Source of the DNA: Chloranthus sessilifolius
Taxonomy: Eukaryota; Streptophyta; Magnoliopsida; Chloranthales; Chloranthaceae
Direction: 5' to 3'
NCBI GenBank assembly: GCA_021018995.1
Contig: CM037588.1
Span: forward strand, 92,726,765 to 92,790,764
DNA: 64,000 bases
Numbering within the stretch: the first letter of the stretch is position 1; each line of letters opens with the position of its first letter. This document shows positions 34,136 to 44,549 of the stretch, one piece after another. The notes below the pieces were generated by a model, which was not told the origin of the DNA, made no database searches, and was given only the letters and a program-made list of their open reading frames with translations. Made by a program: the position numbers and the translations under genes.

Positions 34136-34800
34136 TTCCATAAAAAAACCTCACCCTGTGAGGAAGAAAACTCCAAAAAAGATAATAGATTTTCCTTTCC
34201 CATAAAAAACCTCACCCTGTGAGGAAGAAAACTCTAAAAAAGATAATAGATTTTCCTTTCCCATAAAAAACCTCACCCTGTGAGGAAGAAAACTCCAAAA
34301 AAGATAATAGATTTTCCTTTCCCATAAAAAACCTCACCCTGTGAGGAAGAAAATTCCAAAAAAAGATAATAGATTTCCCTTTCCCATAAAAAAACCTCAC
34401 CACAGGAAGAAAATTCAAAAAAGATAATAGATTTCTTTCCCATAAAAAACCTCACCGTGAGGAAGAAAACTCAAAAAATAATAGATTTCCTTTCATAAAA
34501 AACCTCACCGAGGAAGAAAATTCAAAAAGATAATAGATTTCTTTCCCATAAAAAACCTCACCACGAGGAAGAAAACTCCAAAAAGGATAATAGATTTCCC
34601 TTTCCCATAAAAAAGGCCTCACCCTGTGAGGATGAAAATTCCAAAAAGAAAATAGATGTCCCTTTTCCACAAAAAGCCTCACCCGATGAGGAAGAAAATT
34701 CCAAAAAGAAAATAGATTTCCCTTTTCCACAAAAAGCCTCACACTGTGGAGGAGAAAATTCCAAAAAAAAAAGAGAGAAACCCCACCAGGTGAAGAAAAA
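34136..34800 (+). repeat. About twelve 50-62-bp minisatellite units with a hairpin core
   Basis: Units start CCATAAAAAACCTCACC and end in a GATAATAGATTTTCCTTTCC-like block. Each has a CCTCACCCTGTGAGG inverted repeat at its centre. The first four units are nearly identical at 61-62 bp. Central units are shortened (CCTCACCGAGG) and the last ones diverge (CCTCACACTGTGGAGG). It lies between the hairpin array and the antisense genes. Confidence 0.92.
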
Positions 34801-35239
34801 AAAGAGAGGGAAAAATCCCATAAAAAGTCTTACATTGCAGGATTACAAAAAGCAAAACAAGAGCGCATGTATAGATTTCATTCCCTTCCTTTACAAGTGT
34901 TACTCGAGTGTCACGTCCCAAAAGATAACGACATGACACACTTTCTATTTTCTGATTTCTTTACAACAAGAAGCAAAACCCAAAATGTATATAGCTGTGT
35001 ATATATAAAAAAAAAAAAGAAGAAAGAATAGAAAAAGATAACCCAAAAAGAGATCTTTGATAGGGGGCTTTCCCCCCGTATATATGATCTATGGTGCAGA
35101 GCAGTCAAGGGTCAAGGGCGGAGCACGCTTCAAAGCACTAATCAGAAGGTGGAGTCCTCGCGGCATTTCGATCGACATCCACCTACCATGAAGACTCTTC
35201 CGTCTCCATGAAGCTTCACTCGGGACTCATCAAAAGACT
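34801..35239. other. Spacer at the 3' side of antisense gene B
   Basis: AT-rich and mostly noncoding. A GC hairpin GGGGGCTTTCCCCCC is at about 35065-35079. This region would hold the polyadenylation sites of both the sense transcript part and gene B; I could not single out one. Confidence 0.5.
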
Positions 35240-35259
35240 ACCAATCAAGAACCTCGGCT

Positions 35260-36603
35260 CGGTCAGAGAGCGGCTCTCACCTCCGCAATATCAGCTCTGA
35301 CCCTTTCTTTCTCCAAAGTCTCGATCAAAGCCAGCCTCTCTACGGAAAGGGACTCGATCCGGGTCCGAAGCATCGCTTCCTTACATGGCCAGGGCCCTGT
35401 CTCTACCACATCTACCGAAGCTGGGCTAGGAGTAGGTAATTCCTCAGATACTAGCCAACCCTCGTAACCCGGAGAGACAATGCCCCCCTGAACCAAGCTA
35501 CACATATGCGCCGATTGACAGGTTTCCCAGAGGGCAGCTATGCGATCAAGATCACTAAGAGAACCACGAGAGAATATCAGAGAGCACAGGGGTGGCCTCG
35601 CGGTGCACGACACATGCTGAGTGTACCCGAATTGGCGGAGCACCCGAGATGGGAAGTAATATGTGCTACCGGTCAGCCCCAAGAGTGTGATGCCCTCACA
35701 ATCCCGAGAGCGGACAATCGGAAAGGTGTCGTCTGTGGAAGTTGCAGTCACCGGCCAGATAGCACAGCTCGTTCTCGACGCTCCCATCTGCCTCAACTCC
35801 GGATCGTAAAACCCCGAGCCACATCCCTCTAATCAAGGTAATCTCTAAGACAGGTCCCATGATAGCCAAATGATCTCCTAACTAGATCTGAACAAGAAGT
35901 GGGCTCCCGCTGAAAATCCCAACCCGGCCCGAGGCCGCAGCATCCAAGCCTTGATACATCTCCGCCAGGACCAGGTGTACCAATGAGCGACCTCCCTCCA
36001 GTTCAGTCAAAACATCACATAGCCCGAGGGAAAAGCTCTCCCCCCCAGTGAAGAAGAGAACCTCCGACAGCAAATAAAGAGCAAAGGCCTTCACATTGAA
36101 GGGATCTCGAATAGGCAACTTTCGAAGGCTCGAGTCACCGAAAAGTTCTCCCAGGAATTTCACCGAGCACTTGGTGGGCCCTCCGGCGAAACATTTCTCA
36201 TATCCACCCTTCTTCAGGCCAAGGACCGCGTGGACCGCCTTTGCATACCCCGGTTTGGGCACTACTTTGGCAAGGCCTCGATGCATCTTCAAGCCAGTGA
36301 GGGAGGCTAACTCTTCCAAAGTTGGGGTCAGCTCCTAGACCCAATTTAAAGACATGGGCCCTATGGTCCCATGATGCCAAAGCCGCCTAGTAGGTTGGGC
36401 AACAGAGGAACAATGAGAGAGAAGAAAGGCGGATAACCCGAGGCCATTCTGTAATAGCAAGCTCGCTCTCCAACTATCATGCCATTTTGCAAAAAGTCGG
36501 GCCCCGTCCAAATCAGGAAGTATACCGGTCCCTCAGATATAAAGCTTGGGCCCCCTTTTGAAGGCAGGTTCATCGGCGTGCAAAGAGGTTCTTTATCGGT
36601 CAA
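35260..36603 (-). pseudogene. Antisense gene B: DUF7745-like protein
   Basis: Frames on the minus strand follow each other: 36361-36603, about 36198-36380, 35882-36319 and 35263-35796. Recognisable parts are HRAHVFKLG, then PTLEELASLTGLKMHRGLAK, KAFALYLLSEVLFFTGGESF, and VHLVLAEMYQGLDAA, and further on RVLRQFGYTQHV with a coiled coil (RIESLSVERLALIETLEKER). The layout resembles the plant DUF7745 family common in transposable elements. It is broken by stops (after 36361 and 35882) or has undetected introns. The family call is from memory. Confidence 0.6.
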
Positions 36604-36710
36604 TATATGGCGATGGGCCCGCTAGAAAAGAGGGGAGAGAAAGGAAATAAAAGGAGGGGCATAACAGCCAAACCAAAGTAAAAGAGGAGACAAGGATGGA
36701 ACCAGGCGCG

Positions 36711-36718
36711 GTTTATAA
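36711..36718 (-). promoter_or_regulatory. TATA box of antisense gene B
   Basis: On the minus strand CCTTATAAACC lies about 110 bp upstream of the first open frame of gene B and 28 bp downstream of palindrome cluster P4. The spacing suits a core promoter with the palindromes as upstream elements. Confidence 0.5.
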
Positions 36719-36745
36719 GGAGCCCGCTGGGTACAGTGTATAGCC

Positions 36746-36909
36746 GGCGTATATATTATATACGCCAAGGCAAATTTTGAACAAATTTTTCCTGGCGTAT
36801 ATAATATATACGCCCGGCCATTTTTGCTGGGGATTGGTCAGGCGTACATAATATATACGCCCGGCTATTGATTGCTGAATGTTGGCCTGGCGTATATAAT
36901 ATATACGCC
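36746..36909. repeat. Palindrome cluster P4 (upstream of gene B)
   Basis: Four copies start at 36746, 36794, 36841 and 36889 (spacings 48, 47, 48). Three are perfect 10-nt-arm palindromes; the third has GGCGTACATA. Spacers are unrelated to those of P2/P3 except for short GGCC/GGTC pairs beside the arms. Confidence 0.95.
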
Positions 36910-37320
36910 CAATTTAAGCCGAGGCCGGTAAGGCCCCCCCCCCCCTTTTCACTGGTCTATTTCTTTTCCCAAGGAGGGACGTAGTTATGTTGACCCACCT
37001 TTTCGTCGCAAGAGCGCACATGGGCGGCCATGCCACACCCGTGAGAAACACCCGGGTGGCGCGCCGCCCGTAGGTCACATACGAAAGGTCACCTGCATGA
37101 TCAACCTCATCATTGGAGAGGTGCCAGTTCATTCCAAGCAAGGAAAAAAGGAAGGAAACCACCAAAGCAAAGGAATATCCAAATAAAACATTCATATAAG
37201 CCATAAAAGTTATAAACCATCCAAACCAAATTTTTTTTTGTTATTACATATCCCCAAATGAAGCCGTGTCTGAACTGTTTTATTATGTCAAATTTGCAGG
37301 AAATAAACTAATCTTGGGCA
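36910..37320. other. Intergenic stretch between genes A and B
   Basis: It contains a C-rich run at 36934-36948 and no credible coding sequence. The 3' end of gene A (stop near 37390) points toward it and the promoter of gene B points away from it. Confidence 0.5.
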
Positions 37321-37389
37321 GCCCCCTTTGACTTCTTCCGGCGCCGGCTCGCACTTTGAAAGGTATGGGTCTCCCCCACCCGAGTTCAT

Positions 37390-39697
37390 GCCTGAGAGAT
37401 ACGGCTAAGCAAGGAGCGCGACTCCTTTTCACGAGCACGCTGCAAAGGCGCACCAAAAGCCATTAGATAGAAAAACAGGCAGAAAAGTAAACTAGGAAAA
37501 TGACTAGGTTGGGCCAGCATTCACTCACCACTTCGGTCTCCCTAAGCCCAACGAGGTTACGATAGTATTCGGCCTGACTCACTGCCGACTCATAATCCGG
37601 GCCAGTAAGAAAAAGGAGGTGTTAGTCACACAGGCCATCAACATAATTTAAAGGGAAAGAGAACAGAGCAACAAGGTAGAGATTACCCCAGGAATCAGCT
37701 CAGGAGGTGGGACCTGGATAGCTTCGGCAGAAATCCGTGCCTTTTCGGCCACGTCGGCACACACGCGTGACAAAAAGGCATCATCCAGGCGCTTGAAGGT
37801 CCCCTGGACCTCAACGGGCGAGCTACCAGAAGCACTAGCACCTGAGGCCATGCCAGAGGCGCCAGCCCCGGAAGGATCGGAAGGTCTAGCACCTGTCGCA
37901 TCATAGGGAACGACCTCCTCTTCCCCCTCATCTGAGTCGCCGCCCTGCTCAAACTGTAGAGAGAAATATTTTATCATTAAGGGTGACAGGTCAATCAAGG
38001 TAACCACATGAAAGCTGCTGAATGAAAGAAGAAAAGGGGCATTACCTGAGATCGCTGCCCGCTAAAAGCTAAAAAGTTAGCACCAGAGCGAAGCGGCAAA
38101 GAAGAAATGATAGGGCGGAGTCGTAAGACCGTGATACCCCCCGGGCAGGAGAAGGTCATCGATAGGCACCCCATGATGAAGAAAATGAGCAGTGAGCTCA
38201 TCAATGGAGCCCTCTGGGGCTAACACGTCGGCGGGAGGAGCTTGGGGCACGGCAAAGAGAGGGTGATACTGATGAACCGCTCTCTCCCCTAAATAGTAGG
38301 CCCTAGTCCAGGACCCGTAGAGAAAGATGATACGACGGTCCAGCAAAAGATGAGAGGGGCCCACTAAGGCCAAATTCCAAAAGGGGGATCCTATGTAAGG
38401 GTCGAGGATGACCTACAAAAGAAGAAAAAATCGAAGAGGGATGCACACATTTGATTAGAACCCCTAGCACACAGAAGCTGAGCTATCGAATTTATAAAAA
38501 GGGAATTGTTTCACCTGCTCTGGGATCAACAGGTCGAACTGAGAGCGCAGCCCTAACTCCAAATGCTTCATACCTACGTCCCGACGGCGACCCACGTGCC
38601 AATTACTCATAAGGGGGAACGTAGCAATGTTTGACTGAAGCAGAGGGCAACCCGGTTGAAAGTGAAGGTATCGCTAGACCTGAGAAAGCAGGCAGATGAG
38701 GACAGGTATGCTATAAAAAAAAAATTGAATAAACTAAAAACAAAAGATAAAATACCTCGATGGCAGGCCAGAAACCCACAATGGAGCTAGACTCCCCAAG
38801 CACGGCCCGCTTTAGGCTGGACATGAGTACGGCATAGCCAGCGCCGCCCCAATCGAATCGATGCACAGTCTCCCAGTTCACCATCAGGCTGAGCAGGGAC
38901 AAGGAGACTCGCCCTCCACTGGTGTTGGAGAGGAGAGTCTTGCCTAGGAGGAACAGTAAGGAGATGTGGGCCGTGCAGGCTCGATATAAATGTCCATGTC
39001 GGGCTGCCCCTGGTCCACCAACTCATTAGGCCCAAACTGATCAACCAACCAGGATAGCTTGACCTCCGAGCCCCGAACGTTCCCTGAGGACGGGTAGGCC
39101 CCTAGCAGCTGAATCACCTCCTCCCTACCCGGTGTGCGGGTGGGTACCACGGGCACACCCCCGATACGGACCCCAGTGATCATAGACCAGTCCGCCGGAG
39201 TGAAGGCCATCTCTGCCACGGCCATGTGGAATGTCATCGTCTCGGGGCGAAAACGCTCTATCAACGCTTTTAAATAGGCCGACGCTCACTGTACGAAATG
39301 AAGTCCCCAAAATCGGCAGCAGTAAGTAGGTCCTTCACCACTGGGGGAAGGTAAAGCACAAGGCGCTGGAGGTCAAACCAACCGCCTTGGAACATAATGT
39401 GCGGCAGGGGCTGCAAACAAAAGGCATCAATCAGCTAGGGGCAGGGAGATATAATGAGGGCATCAAAGGAAAGCAAAAGCGGAAAGGAGGAGAGGGGTCC
39501 ATCTGTTTACCTGACCAACGATCCTGAAGTTGGACATATGGGTGTGCTGGCAGTAGAGGAGGCCGGTGTAGGCAGCCTCGCCTTGCATCTCATACCAAGG
39601 CTGGGAGGAGCGCTGAGACACAATGAACTGTTCCCCACGGGGACCATAGGCCATTTCCGGCCCTTCTTGCTGATCATGCCCCTCGTCACCAGACATC
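37390..39697 (-). pseudogene. Antisense gene A: plant mobile domain (PMD)-like, spliced
   Basis: Exons with clean GT-AG borders on the minus strand: 39697-39511, 39410-38756, 38710-38515, 38412-38046, 37954-37687, about 37590-37528, and 37439-37390. The first begins with ATG at 39696 (MSGDEGHDQQEGPEM). Exon two carries the PMD signature: ERFRPETMTFHMAVAEMAFT and VKLSWLVDQFG, then AHISLLFLLGKTLLS. Later exons have a Gly/Ser/Ala-rich acidic linker and end AREKESRSLLSRISQA. Frameshifts near 39270 and 38975 and a TAG in SQV-stop-RYLHFQPGC make this copy a pseudogene. PMD proteins occur as host genes (MAIN/MAIL type) and inside transposons. Confidence 0.75.
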
Positions 39698-40703
39698 CTG
39701 AAAACACGAGACGCATTGGCATATGAGGAGTTGCCAACAAAAAAAAGAAGAAAGAGGAAAATATGTATATGCATTAATCCAAAGAATAATAACAAAAAAA
39801 AAAAAACAACCATGTGTGTATGTATACTAATCCAAAACCAAAAAAAAAGAGAGATGTGTGTGTGTGTGTGCTAACTAAAAAAAGAAAAAAAAACAACCAT
39901 GTGTGTATGTATACTAATCCAAAACCAAAAAAAAGAGAGATGTGTGTGTGTGTGTGCTAACTAAAAAAAAAAAAATGTGTATGTATACTAATCCAAAACT
40001 AAAAAAGAGAGATGTGTACGTGTGTGAAGAATAATAACAAAAAAAAAAAAAAAACAACAACATGTGTGCATGAATACTAACCCAAAACCAAAAAAAGAGT
40101 GAGATGTGTATGTGTGTGAAGAATAATAACAAAAAAAAACAACATGTGTGTATGTATACTAATTCAAAACAAAAAAAAGGTGTGTGTGTGCTAAAAAAAA
40201 AAAAAAACAAAAAAACTCATGTGCATATACTAATCCGAAAGAAAGGATGGGTGTGTGTACTAAAAGAAAAAAAAACAGAAAAAACTCATGTGTATATACT
40301 AATCCGAAAGAAAAGGTGTGTGTACTAAAAGAAAGAAAAATAAAAAAATCATGCGTGTGTGGGTACTAATCCAAAAAAAAGAGATATGTGTGTATATAAA
40401 AAAAAAAACAAAAAGGCAAAACCATGTGCGAGTGTGCTAATCCAAAAAAGATAAGATGCGCTAATCCATAGAAAACAAAAAAAGAGAAAGAGAAAATAGG
40501 ATGAGATGAAAAAAATATATAGGCCTAAGGAAAACAACAAAAAAAAAAACAACAAAACCGAGAGAAAAGGAACATAGGCATCACATATGTTTAAATGGAA
40601 ATGAAAAAAGAAAAAGCATTTCACCACAAAAGAAAAAAAGAGAGAGAAAAACAATAATGTTATTAAAATACAAAGAGAAAGTAAGGGAAGGTAATGGTTA
40701 CCT
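39698..40703 (-). other. Large first intron of antisense gene A, microsatellite-filled
   Basis: On the minus strand the donor is GAAG before GTAACC (40703) and the acceptor GTTTTCAG at 39700-39698, one base before the ATG. The intron holds about eight tandem 60-90-bp units of the type TATACTAATCCAAAA plus GTGTGTGTG runs (39800-40440). The noncoding first exon would be about 40704-40850. Confidence 0.55.
39800..40440. repeat. Degenerate tandem repeat with GT runs
   Basis: Units carry ACTAATCCAAAA, A-rich tracts and GTGTGTGT. The first two (from about 39808 and 39896) are nearly identical over 88 bp; later ones are shorter. It lies in the first intron of gene A. Confidence 0.85.
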
Positions 40704-40853
40704 TCAATGGGGGAGAAAAACGATGAGCGGCGGAGGATAAGCGCCTTTCGATCAACACCCGTGACCGCCGGTAATGGAATTCAAGCCAAACCAAGAAAAA
40801 AAACCCTAAGGGGTTGTCCCGGACTCAAGAAGAAAGGAGGGAGGAAGAGAGAA

Positions 40854-40959
40854 TTAGTATATAATATATACGCCCGACCATTTTTCGCCAGATTTTGGTC
40901 AGGCGTATATATTATATACGCCCGCCAGATTTTGGTCAGGCGTATATATTATATACGCC
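40854..40959. repeat. Palindrome cluster P5 (at the start of gene A)
   Basis: Two perfect copies start at 40902 and 40939 and a one-armed copy at 40854-40874. Spacings are 48 and 37. Beside the arms, GGTC and GACC extend the pairing to about 15 bp per arm. The one-armed copy leaves TATATACTAATTC on the minus strand, which could itself serve as the TATA box of gene A. Confidence 0.92.
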
Positions 40960-42942
40960 CGACCAAAAAATGGCAGTTTTTAAACTGCCCGACCTCCCTT
41001 TTCCGATTTTAAGGCCTAGCGGCCCCCTTGTATGCTATAGACCTCGATCTGGACCCCCCCTCGAGGCCCACGAATCGTCGGCCATGGTGCACGCATCTCC
41101 AAATGACCCTTCGAGTTCACTTCGATCGGCCCAAAGGGACCGTGCTACAATAAACAGATCTAGGTCCGTAGGTGCCCACCTATTGCACCCACAAAATCAA
41201 CAAAAAAGGAGAGAATAAAAAAAATATATATAATAAACAAAAAAATAATAAAAACAAAAATACAATGCTGGTTCTCACAAGGGCGTCGCAACGTCTGTTT
41301 TCCCCTCCCCGAGAGCCGTGTTAAATCAATTCGGAATGATCGGGTTCACCCAAAAGTTCTCGAACCCCGTTTCATGCATGGACACTTTGTACCTGATCCG
41401 GCAGGCAAATGAATTTCATTCATCACCGGGAGCATACACTTAGCCCCAGATCTCCCCAGTGAAGTCAAGGCCTCGATCCAAAGTAACCAAGAACCCATCA
41501 CCGGAATGCACACGTCCCTAAGGCATATCAACATGGCAAGTTGATTCGCCTAAGGATACGTGCAAAAACAAAGGCAGTTTGAGCATGCCCAGGGTCTCCA
41601 TCTGACATGAAAGGAAAAGAAAAGAGAAAAAGAAAAGAAAAAAGAAAAAAGAAAAAGAGAAGAAATAACAACTTGTTGTTGCTTAGTGAAAACCCTGAGT
41701 AGGTTGACCCCGCCTTCCGGCATTCACTCTGGTCATCCGCCTTCGGATTGATATTGACCAGGAGTGCCCCCAACTTCAGACCATTCGAAGAGTCTATTGT
41801 CAGTCAAACCCCGCCACAAAGATGAAATTACAACCAACCAAACTATGTGCAAACATACAGACCAAAGGGCTCTTTTCCCTTTTTATTTCCTTTTACATAG
41901 GCTTAAAACCTGTATAGGCATGGTGTCCCAATTGAATGTACGCACTTGCGTCTGGGTATCCGCAGGATGGTCGTTGTCCTCGTAAATTGTACCTTAGGGT
42001 CGAGGCTTCTGTTCGCGCCTATTTGCTGCTTATCACCCCTGATGGGTGTCTGTCTGTGCATAGTAGTAAGATGTGATTTCATTAGGGACGGAGGCTAGGA
42101 ATTAGCCATATCTTTCGAGGGATGTTTGGTTCTAGCCCGATCTTTAGCTTTGTCTCGAGTCAAAGCACTCCGGTCCGTGCGAATCAGGAGCACCTCACCA
42201 CTGGAACGTACACATCCCCAAGGTGCACCTATCCCTAGCATGGCGCACGCACTCTTAAAAGCGTATCAACTGGCATTTGATCCACTTAAAGAGTTGTGCA
42301 AAAATAAAGTTGTCAGAGGTCATCGAACTCTGCTTAGAGGCCTCGAAACAAAAGAAAATTCAGAAAATGACACAAAAAAAATTACTCAGAAAATGAGCAT
42401 GCATTCCCAAGAAGTGTTGCGACATCAATATTCGCTCCACTCGGGTCAATCATGCTAAAGCAACCTCGAGGTTGATGGGTTCACCCAGAAACTCCGAGCC
42501 TTACCTAGGTAAGGGCACCTGTGGCCAACCCAATGGAGCTATCGATATTCCATAGGATTGGACACAGTTTGAAAGCCTTCGCTTTGTGTGCTTCACATCA
42601 ATTCCGAAGCATAGATCGATCATCCCGTTTCATGGAGCTGTCTGGTTCAGGTTAATACTCAACATCACAAATCTATAATTTCCCTCAGGAAGTGGACGAT
42701 ATCTTAGCTAGCGGGCTTACACTTTTTGTGATCATCACAGTTATGCCCAGTAATGTCGCAATGCGCTTGGGGACTGTTAGCTTTGAGGTATGGACGATAT
42801 CTCGAAATGAGAGGACTTACGTACACTCACCATCACCATGAATGTTTGAGAATTGAGTTGAACCAGGCGGACCCATAAAATGAGCCTCGGACCTCTTCGG
42901 ATGTCTCTTGTCTTTGGCATCCGATCATTAGTGATCGAATAC
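40960..42942 (+). other. E5 3' noncoding region
   Basis: About 2 kb without a credible gene. Some phrases recur in degenerate form: GGTTCACCC (41343, 42479) and CATCACCGG/CACCACTGG with ACACGTCCC/ACACATCCCC (41497, 42196). These suggest an old internal duplication of about 0.7-1.1 kb. A/G-rich runs occur at 41605-41660. Confidence 0.6.
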
Positions 42943-42956
42943 CAAAGAGGGGCATA
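42912..42956 (+). promoter_or_regulatory. Polypurine tract of E5 in a stem-loop
   Basis: AAAGAGGGG (42944-42952) followed by CATA precedes the 3' LTR start TGCAGACACCC at 42957. The tract begins inside an inverted repeat: CTTTGG (42912) pairs with CCAAAG (42942) and GATCA (42923) with TGATC (42932). Confidence 0.75.
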
Positions 42957-44549
42957 TGCAGACACCCAAATTTGGCCCAAGGCCCGATCAATCTGTACTT
43001 CGGGAGAGATGTACCCCTGTGCTTCCGATGGCACCCCCCTGAACCCTTACGAACCTATCTAGACCAGTAGGAATCACCCTAAGACCTTTAGAGCCATTCT
43101 CCCAATCCTTAGAAGTCACCCCTACACCCTAGAATCCCTTCCCAGACCTAACTTAAACCCTTCTGGTGGTTGATGGGAGGAGAGCTACAAAATTTCACAT
43201 AGACTAGTACCATGGATGTGCCATATACCATTGGAAAGAGGACTCCTCTAGCTTTCCAACAAGCCAAAGATCACCCAATTTGGAGCTACGGTTCAAAGGT
43301 TATGGCCGTTTTAAGTTTCACATAAAATCATGAATTTTACTCAGGCGTAGATATTACATACGCCCAGCCATTTTTACCCCAGATTACTCAGGCGTATATA
43401 TTATATACGCCTACCTATTTTGGGGAAAATTTGGCTGGGCGTATATAATGCATACGCCCAGTATAGGTGGGACCCACCACGGGTTTCATCTTCTCAAAAC
43501 TCCCTTGATTTTGGTGAAAATTACTGTTCCTAAACTGGGCGTATATAATATATACTCCCAGCTTAGCTACAGTAATTGTCATCAGTAGCTCGAATTTCCT
43601 CCATCTAGTTTGACCCTTTGACCATCCCCTGGGTTGAGGTGGGTGTCTTGAGATTGGTTGCACCCCCTTTGAGCTTATTAGCAACCCTTAACTCACCCAT
43701 GGTCTCACCCCATCATCCGCCATTGAAACCAGTTTCCCAAAACCCTAGGACCTTGAAAACCCAAAAAACCTTAGATGGGGGATTACCTAATTGATAAACC
43801 AATTAGCTCTTAAGTAAGCCCCTAACCCATCCTTTCTCTATAAATAGAGAGGCCTCCCTCTTCCTTAAGGGTTGGAAGAAATTGGAGGTTAAGGATTTGG
43901 AGCCCAAGAGAGAACCCTAGTGAGAGAAAATGCACACATTTTTCAAGAATTCCAGCATGCTTAGTTCATCCATTTCGATCCATTTCCACCATTAGATCAC
44001 TCCCTTTTGCTAAAGTCTAGCCTCCAACCTCACTCTACACCCCTTACTTTAGTGAATCCTATCATTAGAACCCATTTTCACACCATTTAAGCCATCGGAA
44101 CCACGCCAAAGCGAAGATCTTCCACGGTGCAACAAGGGCCCATGAGCTCCGGCTCACCCCTCTCTTCCTCTACCTTCTTGGTGTCTCCTCTGTCCAAGGA
44201 TTCAAGCCGTTACGCCGCCGAAATTTCGGTTTGGCTCAAAGCTTGATAGGACCGTATTGCCTTCGGGCAAGGGGAAACTCCGCCCTTTTTATTTTTATTT
44301 TTAGCCATAGATAGAGACCGCTACGTGCGGGTTGATCGGGTGCCTAAACCCTTCCCGATCGATAACCGAAGCCCCTACCCTAGAGCCTTTGGCAAAGACC
44401 GGTAAATCAGAGTCATATTTAGCACTTCGGTGTTCAAAATATCGATTTGAAGGTTTCCCGGGTCACCAAAAGCTCCGGGTGGCGACTCTACATTTTATCC
44501 AAGGCGAGCGCATCGCCACGACGGGTTCGAGAGGATCCATGGTCGCACA
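42957..44549 (+). repeat. 3' LTR of E5 (1593 bp)
   Basis: It starts TGCAGACACCC and ends CATGGTCGCACA. It matches the 5' LTR with few differences outside the palindrome cluster. TATAAATAG is at 43839-43847. The right flank resumes the E4 LTR at GTACTACCTAC, matching 55657 in the uninterrupted copy. Confidence 0.95.
43344..43558. repeat. Palindrome cluster P6 (3' LTR of E5)
   Basis: Copies start at 43344, 43391, 43438 and 43538 (spacings 47, 47, 100). The second is perfect; the others have one to three changes (GCGTAGATATTACATACGC; ATGCATACGCC; TATACTCC). The 100-bp gap suggests that one copy was lost. Confidence 0.93.

Larger units (their letters stand above)
20475..44549 (+). mobile_element. 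E5: 24-kb Tat/Ogre-like element with two antisense genes
   Basis: LTRs at 20475-22035 and 42957-44549 flank a leader, gag, protease, G-patch, an intron-like spacer, RT, RNase H, second RNase H, integrase, and then 10 kb of extra sequence. That extra part has a hairpin array, a minisatellite and two minus-strand genes. The size and extra RNase H fit the Ogre/Tat clade. The two LTRs look close to identical outside the palindrome cluster, yet the protease and integrase active sites are gone and many frames are broken, so the copy was probably moved in trans. Confidence 0.95.

Noticed and set aside
34212-34821. Minus-strand Phe/Leu-rich frames (FLEFSSSQGEVF units)
   Set aside because: They come from the A-rich 61-bp minisatellite; no start context, and unit lengths are not multiples of three.
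39914-40210. Hydrophobic minus-strand frame that could look like a membrane protein
   Set aside because: It is the reverse of A-rich and GT microsatellite sequence in an intron.
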